The notes below the pieces were generated by a model that searched no databases, had not been told where the DNA came from, and saw only the letters and a list, made by a program, of their open reading frames with translations. DNA of 64,000 nt, from positions 15,640,322 to 15,704,321 of the forward strand of contig NC_087084.1 in the NCBI RefSeq assembly GCF_026151205.1, given 5' to 3'. The DNA is from Bolinopsis microptera (lineage: Eukaryota > Ctenophora > Tentaculata > Lobata > Bolinopsidae). Each line of letters opens with the position of its first letter. The stretch's first letter is position 1. The position numbers were made by a program, and so were the translations under genes. Positions 24,801 through 34,980 of the stretch are shown here, one piece after another.

Positions 24801-25165
24801 TAGTTAGTTATAATACACATAAACACAGTTAATTAGTTATAATACACATAAACACAGTTAGTTAGTTATATTACACATAAACATTAAACACAGTTAGTTA
24901 GTTATATTACACATAAACACAGTTAGCTATAACCAACATTTTACATTTTCAGGTAGTCCCCCAGCATAGCTGAACTGTGTTTTATTTGTTAATGTTCTAA
25001 GAAGTTCAGTATTTTAAGCTAAAGAAGATTCTGCAAAATGTTAATGTAGTTTTACTCGCCTAATGTAGCCTCAGCATAATCTTTTAGATGTTGGGCTCCG
25101 TCCGGTAGGTTCTTTTTGGGTTTAAATGTTTTCTGATAGGAGGACTTACCAAAAAGGAAATTCAT
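18874..25165 (-). CDS. MOB1: MOB1-type kinase activator (Hippo pathway)
   Basis: MOB1 is a small zinc-binding adaptor that binds and activates LATS/NDR kinases and links them to MST/Hippo. Exons on the minus strand: 25165-25060, 21046-20950, 20767-20641, 19905-19819, 19247-19160 and 19013-18874 (TAA). The sum is 645 bases, 214 residues, against 216 in human MOB1A, with all phases matching. Recognisable blocks are [75 protein letters not shown] and [11 protein letters not shown]. Zinc ligands are present: the Cys-x4-Cys in CTEESC and the two His of HIYHCH. Intron 1 is a GC-AG intron. Introns 1, 3 and 4 carry large arrays. Confidence 0.94.
19396..19819 (-). repeat. 35-bp array repeating the MOB1 exon 4 donor
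   Basis: Read on the gene strand, the true exon 4 end is CCCAAG followed by GTAAGTTGTCATGG. Downstream, a 35-bp unit repeats ACCAAGGTAAGTTGTCATGG (or GGTTAGT) about eleven times, so the intron holds twelve donor sites counting the real one. Each copy keeps the last four exon bases CAAG and the full donor consensus. The unit is not a multiple of three. Confidence 0.93.
19880..20020 (-). repeat. 36-bp in-frame array repeating MOB1 exon 4 start and its acceptor
   Basis: Four copies of a 36-bp unit: TATATAGATTTGTTGATGAC continuing CTGG, then the intron-like TTTAATTTCCAG. Potential exon starts are at 20013, 19977, 19941 and 19905, each after TTTCCAG or TTTTCAG. 36 bp is twelve codons, so use of an outer acceptor would add one to three copies of [12 protein letters not shown] before the normal [13 protein letters not shown]. 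The innermost acceptor gives the conserved protein. Confidence 0.93.
20060..20462. repeat. AT-rich tandem repeat in MOB1 intron 3
   Basis: Irregular repeats built from TATACAATGTATAATGTACTG fill the middle of intron 3. No coding content. Confidence 0.8.
20468..20634 (-). repeat. 21-bp array next to the MOB1 exon 3 donor
   Basis: Eight copies of a 21-bp unit (TAATGATAATATCTCTCAGTG on +) begin about ten bases past the donor of exon 3. Open frames through it are only repeat translations. Confidence 0.9.
21047..24932 (-). repeat. 29-bp, 3.9-kb array filling MOB1 intron 1
   Basis: Roughly 130 copies of a 29-bp unit, some extended by eight bases (ATTAAACA). On the gene strand the unit reads TATAACTAACTAACTGTGTT, so each copy holds overlapping CTAAC/ACTAAC branch-point-like motifs followed by a short pyrimidine-rich stretch. 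The final unit runs straight into the acceptor TGTTTGCAG of exon 2, so the unit appears to come from the branch-point region. Higher-order blocks recur, for instance the TTAATTAGTT variant about every 500-700 bp. Confidence 0.95.
25058..25060 (-). other. GC-AG splice donor of MOB1 intron 1
   Basis: Exon 1 must end ACATTAG for the conserved ATLGSGNL junction to be formed with the exon at 21046. The intron then starts GCGAGT, the usual context for a GC donor. No GT in the area gives an open frame into exon 2. Confidence 0.75.
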
Positions 25166-25169
25166 GACT

Positions 25170-25540
25170 ACCTGGAAATTGAAGATAATATCTGTTTTGA
25201 GTTTTTCTTCATTATAATATATAATAATAACAATAATATAACTAAAGATTTATAACAGTGGGGGTAGCAGGTCGTTTCAAAATTGTATTTTACTTAAATT
25301 GTATTTTACTTATATTTAGCTCAGCCACGATCTGTTGAGCTTGCAGGACTGAAAGTCCTTGCAAAGCAGGTCTGGCTTTAATTGTAAGGTGCAGGTCGAC
25401 TTAACCCCAGGGATAGCACCAAACCAATATTCTAGCCATACAACATCTCTATACATATATATATAACTCCAGTTAGTCACTGTAACTGCCTGATTTCTAG
25501 CTATACAAAATCTCTATACATACCACAGTTACCTCGAGCT
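25170..25540. other. MOB1 upstream region
   Basis: This is the probable 5' UTR and promoter side of MOB1, AT-rich with TATATATATAA near 25455. No motif can be assigned with confidence. Confidence 0.3.
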
Positions 25541-25838
25541 CTACAAGATAATGAAATTCCGTGCTCCAATATCCCTACATGAGGGTTACACATGTTCGTC
25601 AAGGAAACCCTGCCTTCTAATCTGTCAGGCAGACCCACCTGACAATCACAACACTAGATCAACCAATATTTTCAACATTTTAACCCCAAAGTTCAGAATG
25701 ACTGACTTTACTACTAGTGTAATGTGCTTGCGAGGTAAGCTAAAACGTGCTCTATTAGCTAATCAACATAACCACGCCCTGCTTGATTGGACCATAAAAG
25801 ATTTTGACTGCGCAAATGTTACTTTCCAAACATTATAA
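25541..25838 (+). mobile_element. LINE ORF2 C-terminal fragment
   Basis: Open reading to 25838 with Leu-Tyr-Lys-Ile-Met-Lys-x-Arg-Ala-Pro-Ile-Ser at the start and a C-terminus with KLKRALL and LLDWTIKDFDCANVTF. This matches in layout the C-terminal ends of the CR1/L2-like LINE at 38432-41800 and the fragment at 30024-30554 (LFKII..VPISL; WCDRNF). It is a 5'-truncated, diverged copy. Confidence 0.6.
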
Positions 25839-26119
25839 CTGGCTGGTCACACACATCTCAATTAAATTACCCTAGGCTACTGTTTTCCAAGTCTTGTCCT
25901 ATGAGTAAAGTATGTGTGAGAAAGTTTTAATAAAATGAATGTATATTTTTGAATTTTTTAAATTTAATTTGAGAATGAAGTATAAAGAAATTTTTAATTA
26001 GCACTGTATAGTTTAAGATATTTATAGCTTATTATAACCATTGATACAAAGGCCATAATCTCTCGCCAGCTCTCCAATATCCACATTGAAGCTGCATCTT
26101 ATATCCTTGAACTACACAA

Positions 26120-26432
26120 TCTTACTATATATAAAGCGAGACGATATATATATATTTATCTGTGCCATTTTACTGACACCACGGCATCAACTTTAACGCG
26201 AATTTCTTCAAAAACCGTCAAAGATATACAACTGAATCTTTTTTGACTGGGTCAAATGCTTTAATGGCCTCCAAATCAGCATGAAAAAATAAAAAATAGG
26301 CCAAGAAATAGGAGCTTTAGAGCCCAAAATTTGGTACCCAAAGTGGTGTCAAAAACGCGAATTAAATAGGTAATAATTGTTTTAGTCTCTTCAGTCTTGA
26401 CACCATTTTAGGGTTAGACGGGTTCCTGCTAG
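26120..26432 (+). mobile_element. Possible short Helitron-like element
   Basis: This 313-bp segment starts TCTTACTATATATAAAGCGA just after an A and ends CTAG just before a T, the insertion pattern of Helitrons (between A and T, 5' TC, 3' CTRR). No transposase is inside. I do not see a strong terminal hairpin near the 3' end, so the call is tentative. Confidence 0.35.
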
Positions 26433-26656
26433 TATAAACTAAAGCATGTTATAGTGTAGACTTTTTGTCACAACATTATTATTATTAAATCTAAAATAGC
26501 TAATAATTTAATAAATTATTAACAGGCCCCTTAACGTGGGCAATAATATACGCTTTATGTCACAACAAGACTGCAACCTATAGTAAAAACTATAAACTGA
26601 ACCCCTAATGTCTGCTAACAATTTTTCTTCTAGTCCTAATGTGAGCCTTGTCTCTA

Positions 26657-26985
26657 AAGTAAAGTAAAGTAAAGTAAAATTTATGACATCACATCATCAC
26701 ACATGTCTACAAACTATCATCGCACTGTGTGAAAAAATATATAATAAATATTTCCCCACCAACATTAATTAATTATCAAATACAATATTTAAAAACAATT
26801 TCATCAAAAACATTATCCTATTTTAAAAACTTCCCAGTGGAATAAAGATTTATAAAACGCTTCTTTGCCACATAAGGATGGAACCAAAGATAATTGTTAT
26901 GTTTCTCTTTATTACTGACATAACTGGCTCCCTCAATTCTTACTAAAACTTCATTAGAACACATTCTCTAGCGTTTCGGTGTGTG
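26657..26985 (-). mobile_element. Retroelement C-terminal fragment with (GTAAA)n-type tail
   Basis: On the minus strand a frame ending at 26818 reads RIEGASYVSNKEKH, then WFHPYVAKKRF and LYSTGKFLK before a stop. A conserved noncoding tail and a short (TTTAC)n repeat follow. The tail recurs at 53043-53110, so this is a dispersed element family, probably a LINE ending in a simple repeat. The clade is unknown. Confidence 0.4.
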
Positions 26986-27194
26986 CAAAAGCTTCCAGGC
27001 ATGCGCATTCCTTGCCCCGTTAGTTACCTGTCCTTCCAAAACCAAAGCAGTCAAGGACAAAAAGCCATACACCAAACAATATACACATAATATAACAATT
27101 ACCCTATATAAAAATTCAATATAAATTCAATAGAAAACTAAATAAAATTTATAAACACCCTTTAAGTAGTATAAGTAAGCCAGTTTAAAGAATG

Positions 27195-28850
27195 GGCATT
27201 AGTGAAACAAATTTAGTAAAACAAATTTAAAATTTTATCCTTTATTTTACAATCATAATATAATAATATTTATAAGCCTCCGTTTTGAAAGTTTTAAATT
27301 TTAATATATTCACATTTCTATTTAAAATTCAATTTAATGTATAAGTCAATAACTGGCCGCCAAAGCCGCGCATTCTTAAAAACATGATTAAATTGTTTAT
27401 GATTATACGACAAATAGAAATAAATTTAAAATTATCCGTGGTTTTTTTAAAAAAATAAATTATAATCTTACCTAAATCCAAAGCCAGCTTTGTAAAATTT
27501 ACTTTTAGATCAAAATATATCGTCAATTCTAAATATTTACAATGCAACATTTCATTAATTTACATACAAGCGTACTCCAGCCCCTGCACGCATCCGTTCT
27601 TATGCGGCGCGGCTCAAGCCGCGCACGCACGTATTATTTTATACTTTTTGCTTTCTAATAAATATCGTGTCAATGTGTACGTCTAAATGTTCATGCTTTG
27701 TGTAAACCGAATCCAATTGAGATTAGTGACAAGGATAAGGACCCAAGTGCCTGTACGGCTTTTTCGGACCCCTGTGGACCACTACTCTTGAAGTCGCTCT
27801 ACAACTATTGAACATTTATAACTGTTATATAATATATAACGACATTTGACAATTATTATCATTAATCTATAATCTAGCTGTCTTGCTGAGGGGGAGGAGT
27901 AAACGCTTCACAAACTAAAGTGCTTACAACATACAAAATTTAAAACCATCAACACGGTTATAGTTCATATCAAGGGCCAATTTGGTATACCTCTATTTCG
28001 TTGTAATATCTAGTATATCTTCACATCTTAATACTATAATGAAATACAATAGGATACATGTTTCGAGAAAGAAAGGCTGGTCCGATTATTAACAAAAGTA
28101 AACAAAAGTCCATCAGGGACTCCACGGAGTCGAAAAAGGTACACGGCTGCTGTCTGGTGCTGCTAGGCATTTATTGATCAAGATGTTTTATTGTATTGGT
28201 TTTTGATGATTCTATTGTTCGTGACTAATCAAGTTCTAAGTGGGGGTATAAAGTGCTGCTTAAGATACTTCGTCATCTCATGTCCAGTATAATGAATAAG
28301 ATAGTAAACAATATAGTTTCAGTAGTTGACCCATACAGTTAAGTCCGTCATAACTCACAATTGTTTAGTCATCTGTCAATTGTCAAAGTCGTTGTGTGTT
28401 TAGTCGCTGAGATGTGACAATGAAAACGCTACAGAATTATTGTTTTCGCGCGTTACGTAGAATTTACTAGTGTGTAATACTGGTTAACACTGGGTGTACA
28501 CTGAGTGTAAGTCGCTAAGTTTCATATACGAGCCGAATATTTCTAATTTTGAGTGTATCGTGAGCATGTTTTACAGTGCAATTGTTCGGTACTAGTGTGT
28601 TTGTGTGTATATATAAATATATCATCTGTGGAGTATGGTGTGTGGACTGTGGTAAATAATGTGTTTAGTTGGAGTGCAGTGGTTGCATGTATGAGGAAAG
28701 ATAAGTGGTTATTTTAGTAACTCACATTAATCAAAACTTGAGCTTATTCGTGGCAAAATTAAGCTCACACCAATCAAGTGTATCATGCTTGAATTGCAAT
28801 TCTTGTAAAGCAATTTTCAATGTATTCTTAAACCCGTTTGTCGGAGTATT
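27195..28850 (-). mobile_element. 5'-truncated copy of the AlkB-LINE family (3' end)
   Basis: Reading the minus strand, 28850-28755 matches the last codons of ORF2 of the LINE at 36-51 kb (end of ORF2 at 41800). The sequence then runs through a ~1.6-kb 3' UTR colinear with 41801-42038 plus 50050-51395. It ends in a short tandem repeat of about 16 bp (AAATTTGTTTCACTA), the kind of repeated 3' end seen in CR1/L2 elements. This copy lacks the 8-kb insertion and so shows the uninterrupted UTR. Confidence 0.8.
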
Positions 28851-28974
28851 GATGATGATGAAAATCTAAATATTATAGGCTACAATGAGCATTTTAGTAA
28901 CAAATAGTATGAAAGATCTGAAATTTAAAAAATAAAAACCCTAAAAATATTTACACCCCAAGTTAAAAATATAG

Positions 28975-29668
28975 TGAAACAAATTTTAGTGAAACAAATT
29001 TAAAATTTTATCCTTTATTTTACAATCATAATATAATAATATTTATAAGCCTCCGTTTTGAAAGTTTTAAATTTTAATACATTCACATTTCTATTTAAAA
29101 TTCAATTTTATGTACAAGTCAATAACTGGCCGCCAAAGCCGCGCATTCTTGAAAACAGGATTAACTTGATTATAGTTATACGACTATGTAAATTAAAAAC
29201 TATCCGTGGTTTTTTCTTTTAAGTAAATAAATTATAATTTTACCTAAGTCCAAAGCCAGCTTTGAAAAATTTACTATTAAATCATAATATATCGTCAACT
29301 TTAAATATTCACAATGCAACAATTCATTAATCTGTAAACACGCGTACTCCAGCCCCTAAACGCATAAATTGTTATGCGGCGCGGCTCAAGCCGCGCACGC
29401 ACGTATTATTTTATACTGTTTGCTTTCTAATAAATATCGTGCCAATGTGTACGTCTAAATTGTAAACGTTCATGTTTTGTGTAAAGTGAATCCAATTGGG
29501 ACTAGTGACAAGGATAAGGACCCAAGTGCCTGTACGGCTTTTTCGGGCCCCTGTGGACCACTACTCTTGAAATCACTCTACAACATTGAACATCTATATC
29601 TACTACGTCATTTGGCAATTATTGTCATTAATCTAACTTTCTAATTAATTTCCGAGGGGGAAGAGTAA
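28975..29668 (-). mobile_element. Second LINE 3' end, same family and orientation
   Basis: About 690 bp highly similar to 27200-27905, in the same orientation and with the same terminal repeat. It contains a GC-rich hairpin (GCGCGGCTTGAGCCGCGC) and TATAAAATAATACG. It begins abruptly at TGTGAAGCG. Together with the copy at 27195-28850 it gives the look of two direct terminal repeats. Confidence 0.7.
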
Positions 29669-30023
29669 ACGCTTCACATTAAAAAATAAAGTATAAATAC
29701 TTTATTTTTAAAAACACTATCAAATAAGGTGGTTGATCAGTCACTTGTGTCATTACGACGACGTCGTTATATCAAGTCAAAATATTCCCCAAAATAATTT
29801 AAAGACGATTCCCGATCAAAAACGTTTTTGGTAGAAAAAGTTTTTCGAGTTACATAAATATCAATGGAGATGCAATTTTATAGATAAAATCAATAAAGCT
29901 TAAAAGTGAAGCCCAAAACAAAGTAACACACCCAAAAATGGTTGAGATGTGATACATCCAAGCAGTCTAAGTCGACAATAATATCATGTGAGTTAATATC
30001 ATTCTCTCTTTGAATCACACCTA

Positions 30024-30554
30024 GGTTATGCTATTTCTGTCTGGGGAGGTATTCCCAATAATCAGTTAAAACCACTATTTATTACTCAAAAGAAGTGTAT
30101 CAGGATTCTATTTGGAGACTATGAAACTTATGTAGACAAATTCAAGACATGTGCTAGAGCAAGACCAATTAATTCTCAACGTCTAGGATCTGAATTCTAT
30201 GTTAAAGAGTCCACTAAGCCTCTATTCACAAAACATGAATTACTTGTTACAGAGAACCTGTACCGATACCGTTGTTTAATGGAACTTTTTAAGATCATTA
30301 AGTCACGAGTACCAATTTCGTTATACTACTTATTCAACATATCAAATAGGAAAGATAATCTGTTCATTACACCCTCTCCAACTAATCAATTTATTTATAA
30401 ATCTGCATGGCTGTGGAACGAATTCCGTAAAGTTGGCCCGTTAAATTTCACCTCCACATGCGGATCTGTCAAGAATTTACTTAAACAGTCACTTCTAAGA
30501 GCTCAAAACCGGTATGGAACTGAGTGGTGTGACAGAAATTTCACTGAATTCTGA
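30024..30554 (+). mobile_element. Diverged LINE ORF2 C-terminal fragment
   Basis: The translation reads SVWGGIPNNQLKPLF, KKCIRILFGDYETY, KTCARARP, then ENLYRYRCLMELFKI and QFIYKSAWLWNEFR to a stop at 30552-30554. It aligns in order with SVWGGISNNRLEPLF, KKCIRILFGDKEAY, RTCARTRPFG and QFIYQSSYMWNSCR of the LINE at 41265-41690. It is therefore a related but older subfamily copy missing everything upstream. Confidence 0.75.
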
Positions 30555-32400
30555 TTATGAAGTGATATTCATTTGCCTGTTATTCCCACTTAAGCACTTA
30601 CTGACTGACAAGCTTATCTATGAATACCATGCTTGAATTTAGGTAAACAACATACAACTCATTTCCAAGTTACGCTGAGCGCAACCGCCGAATGACTCAG
30701 CAATATTGAAACGCGCGCGCATAGCATTGCGCGCCGATGCTATGCGCGCGCGTTGTCGGCCGAAACTTGGGAAGTTCCCGCTCTAATATTCAGACGACAG
30801 TGATGACTCATTAAGAGCACTAATTTCGACCACTTTCCCGGTCGAACCATACCAAATCAAACTAATTGACCCACGTGTATAGCCAATGTCCTGGCGGTGC
30901 TGAGCCGATGTAAAACTCTTCTGTAAACTCTTTTGTCTCTTGTAACTTGTTTATATTTCATATTTTAGTTATACTGTGTACTGTGTACAATAGTTATAGC
31001 GTATAGTGTGTGTAGTGTGTAGTGGTTATTTTGTTGTGACGTGTCACTTTATACTTTGCTACCAACGTCAGCCTTGACTTACCATTTATTGTAATTGGTA
31101 CAGCATATATCAAAACTAAAACACTGTTTTCGATCTGACGGGTGATGGGCTCTCTCTGATGGGACACAGTTCTAGGGGGTACCCGGGGTACGAGTTAACG
31201 AATAGTGTTCGTGTCCTTCCACAATCCCCTCTCATTGTGTTTTTGACGGAGGAGAAGCCTAGTTCATCCGTCTGCATCGCTTAATCGAGTTGAAAATTTA
31301 GCCAATAACAAACTAAATTACATGTTAGACTGATAGCAGGTGTAGAGTTTATAACATACAAATTCTAAATTTTTGACGGCTGACGATGGTAAGTCGCTAC
31401 GTTTAATTCGGGACTTTTATAGTCTTAAGTCTTGGAGCTCAAAATGTCTCGTGCTGTGGCATGTGGGCCGTATAAACGGCGCACACCACCGCCCCGCCTT
31501 ACTTCACGGTTGCGGGGCGGAGCTGGTGCCGTTTGTCTCGGCCTCAAGTGGCGAGTGCTTGCCCATCGAATACACGATTGAAACACTAATTATTTATTGG
31601 AATTCTACAGTTTCCAAAACGAAGTACGAAGATATATTAACTTTGAGCTTTGTTTTGGCGACTGCTTCATCGATGGGCGAGTAGGTATTTGTTGTTTAGC
31701 AGTGTTGAATATTGGAGCAATTATATAATGTATATCTCCATCATAATATAGGCTAGTGTAAAGATATATAATCAAGAATACAAACAAACGCGAACGGTAC
31801 TAGTAACTCGCTAGATTATAGATGTTATTTAAACACATATGTTTACGTCAATTATTATTAAAATTAATATTCTTTTTGCTTTAATATAATTACATTGTAC
31901 ATGTCACATGGATTAATGGATTAGTTGAATGAAACGTGTGCTACAAATGTCTACGCCTTACGCAGAACTGCGTACCGCTCAGTACTAATTCATGCTTGAG
32001 CGGTACTGCTGTTCACAGTGGCGCGCACTCAATTTAATCACAATAAATAACGAGCGCGCGGTTTTTTGGAATCTCTCCATTATTATATTAATTAGATCGC
32101 AGTGCTCACGGCCTGTACTGAGTAAACGACAGAAATATCTTTTAAATTATTTTGCTTATGAAATTTTGGCTCTAGTAATTAAGAAATGTGACATGTAATT
32201 GTAAGTTAACAATTAAATAGATCCTGTGCGCGGCGCCTACAGCTGACCTACGAATTTCTGAACAATTTTAAATTGTGGCTGTGTGCGCGGCGTACTGTAT
32301 ATGTGTTTGAAATTGAAATTTGAATTTATTTATGAATATAACATTATGTATTGATTATTTGTGGTAAATAAAAATTTTTCTTTCCTAAAATTTTTCTTTC
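30555..32400. other. Region without a supported gene
   Basis: This holds a strong hairpin at 30712-30752 and another stem-loop near 31470-31535 whose arms include CCGCCCCGC and GCGGGGCGG. A frame open at 31373-31684 shows no recognisable domain. The rest is AT-rich with short CG patches. The GC-rich hairpins suggest relics of small elements. Confidence 0.4.
30712..30752. repeat. 16-bp-arm hairpin
   Basis: CGCGCGCGCATAGCAT, a nine-base spacer, then its exact reverse complement. It can form a very stable stem-loop. Confidence 0.9.
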
Positions 32401-32416
32401 CTAATATAAAACTAAC

Positions 32417-32759
32417 TGTGTCGGAGTATTAAAACTTATCTTACTTGATGTTTGTCGACAGCTGTTCCACATGTAGGATGATTGGTAGATGAATTGTGAG
32501 GATGGTTGTGATGTGATGAAATAATCCTCTCGTCGTGGTGACCTGTTAAATGATGAGTACAGTGATAATGGTTCCTCTAACTTATTAATTTTGAATAGTT
32601 CTAAGAGACAAGTGTACTTATACAGGTTGTGAACAGTTAACAATTTCTGATTCTTAAACAAGGGCTTAGAGTGTTCTTTTTTGTAAAAGTCCACACCTAG
32701 TCTTTGCTCACCAAATGGTCGTGTCCGGGCACAAGTTCTAAATTTTTCTAAGTAAGCTT
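32417..32759 (-). mobile_element. Internal LINE ORF2 piece, same sequence as 41350-41692
   Basis: On the minus strand this translates to the same residues as the C-terminal part of the intact LINE (DFYKKEHSKPLFKNQK onward), and no difference was seen over the compared ~340 bases. It is cut at both ends, starting inside ORF2 and stopping before the ORF2 end. That is unlike simple 5' truncation and suggests recent rearrangement or conversion. Confidence 0.85.
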
Positions 32760-33575
32760 AGCTCTGTTTTTGTGCGTGAACCACCTGGCCCTCTCCCTAA
32801 AACTGAGAATTTAAGACCTGACAATGAGAGTATTGATGATATTGATGATATGGAAGTCAACAGTTCTGATATAAAAAAGCAACTTTTAAAGCTTAACATT
32901 TTTAAGAGTTCTGGTCCGGATGGTGTTCATCCGAAGTTGTTGAAATCGCTAGCTTATGACAACAATTTTGTTGAAGCAATAACTAAATTATTTCAAAAGT
33001 GTTCAGATACAGGATCTTTACCTGCAGTGTGGAAATCTGCATCTGTTGTAGCATTGTTTAAAAAGGGTATTAAATCAGACCCCTTAAATTATAGACCAGT
33101 TTCATTAACTTGTATTTTGTGCAAAGTGTATGAAAAGTTGGTGAGAGCACATGTTTTAAATTTTCTAGAACATCGAATTTCGAAGCATCAGCATGGATTT
33201 GTTAAGGGTAAATCGTGTTTATCTAATCTTTTAGAGACATTTGATGACATTCTTGACATTTTAGATGAAGGTGCCCCGGTTGATCTTCTATACTTTGATT
33301 TTAGTAAGGCGTTCGACACAGTCCCCCACTTTAGACTTCTGTCTAAATTGGAAGGCTTTGGTGTCAAAGGAAAGGTTTTAGATGTTATTAAAGATTTTCT
33401 GACAGACAGGACTATGAGGGTTTCTGTAGAAGGACAATGGTCCGAGGTTAAACATGTTTTATCTGGTGTTCCTCAGGGGTCAGTTCTAGGCCCTCTCCTA
33501 TTCATTCTGTATATTAATGATTTGCCTGACCTTGTAAAAAATAAGATAAAGTTATTTGCTGATGATACCAACAGC
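32757..33575 (+). mobile_element. LINE reverse-transcriptase fragment (second family)
   Basis: The frame contains the thumb-less core of a LINE reverse transcriptase: SSGPDGVHPKLLK, LNYRPVSLTCILCKVYEKL, QHGFVKGKSCLSNLL, YFDFSKAFDTVPH, SGVPQGSVLGPLLF and LFADDTN with the catalytic Asp pair. Residue choice (FADD, GVPQGSVLGPLLF) is that of the CR1/Rex/Jockey group. It lacks its endonuclease and C-terminus: on the left it joins the inverted piece of the AlkB-LINE, on the right an opposite-strand LINE. Confidence 0.85.
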
Positions 33576-34980
33576 TATTGCTCTGTAGTTGTCCGGGCTG
33601 AAAGGGTTGCCAGACTTGTAAATAGGAGTAATGATGCTGGTGTGCCATGGATAGTAACCAGAGACCAGTGAGTGGTTGAAGTTTTTGAGGATGGCTTTGA
33701 GACAAAGCGGAGTTACGCTCTGAAGCATCTCGTTGGATATCAAGTCGTTTGAGCAACTTTTACCTTTTTTGAGATTTTTGATGGCAGAGGTCACTTCAGA
33801 TTCTGACATGAGCTTATTTAGGATATCCAGATCTGGTGGTTCAGGGTAATGTTTGTGATTGTGGTGAGTGAGATCTGGCTCCTGGTCTGGTTTTTTATAA
33901 AGGGATGCAAAGAAGTCATGGAAGCTAGCTAAATCAAATTTGTCAAGTAAGGGGCTAGTGTCATGTTCTTGTTTAAGCCGTTTAAATTTTTTCCAGTCGA
34001 GTATGTGACCTTCTTCTATAGCTTCATTTAACTTCTTAAGGAAAGCTACTTTCTTACTGTTTACAAAATTGCTATGCTTGTTGCGTTGCTTAAAGTATTC
34101 TCGTCTGAGGATACAGTTACAGTGCTTACTACCAAGCCGGTTTGCTAGCCTATTTAGGTTCCGCCGTGAGGAGTTGACTTGTGGGTCGAACCATTTCTTA
34201 CGGGCAGAATTTTTGGGAGGCTTTTTCACTTTTAAGGCTATATCAGCAGCACTGTGGAGACATTTTATGACTGCATCGTTCAGTTCGTGATTGCCCTCCA
34301 GAGTACTGCTAAATTCATTTGTCACAATGCTTTCCAGATTGTTGATAATTTCGGGCGAGGTAAGGGCTTTTTTAAATAGTGAATGGGAGGTGTTGCTATC
34401 CCACTTATAGCCACAAGGAAAGTTAGAAAAGTCTGGGAGCTGGAAGTTTGCGACAAATGGTTCAAATGTAGTGAGTTTCAAGACTAATGGACAATGATCA
34501 GAGTATGATGTAAACTCTTTTACTTGGAGAGAGTTTACATGATCTCTTGCCCATGAGGTGATTACAAAATAGTCAACCACACTGCTTCCATTGTATTTGT
34601 GACAGGTCATTTTTCCAGTGGTGTCCCCAAGGGTACGACCATTAAGAATTTTGAGTTGGTTATTGATAACCATGTCAAGAAAGTGTTGGCAGTGGGGTTC
34701 AGATATTGTAAGGTCAGAATTATTTCTTGGTTCTTCTATGTCGTGCTCGAGTCCAATGTCGTTATAGATGTCATGGATGGCAGGTGCATTACAGGAAAGG
34801 ATATAGTCTGGGAGTTTTCCAGTTCTTGCATTTGCATCGCCACACATAATAACTTCTCCCTTTTGACGTAGTCTGATACAGATAGAGTCAAGAGCAGAGA
34901 AGGTATTAGCAGTATAATCTGGATTCTTCTTGACATAGGACGAGTATGCAGGGCTAATATAATAACATACCAAAAATAGG
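33570..34980 (-). mobile_element. LINE endonuclease and RT-start fragment (third family)
   Basis: A 473-codon minus-strand frame. The N-terminal half is the second part of an APE-type endonuclease (Ile-Met-Cys-Gly-Asp-Ala-Asn-Ala-Arg; Val-Asp-Tyr-Phe-Val-Ile; Tyr-Ser-Asp-His-Cys-Pro-Leu). A Lys-rich linker follows, then the first RT block (SCSNDLISNEML; TPIYKSGNPFSPDNYRAIAV). It stops at the junction with the + strand RT at about 33575. It is a fragment: both the 5' part of the endonuclease and most of the RT are absent. Confidence 0.8.

Noticed and set aside
21047-24932. CRISPR-like array of ~29-bp repeats
   Set aside because: Repeats are head-to-tail with no spacers and lie in an intron of an animal gene; it is a minisatellite.
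27195-29668. LTR retrotransposon with 700-bp LTRs
   Set aside because: The interior contains a LINE ORF2 end and the repeats share the LINE's repeated 3' terminus; paired LINE 3' ends explain it better, though solo copies should be checked.
31373-31684. 103-codon + frame in a CG-rich hairpin region
   Set aside because: It spans a stem-loop, has no recognisable domain and starts at a non-ATG codon.
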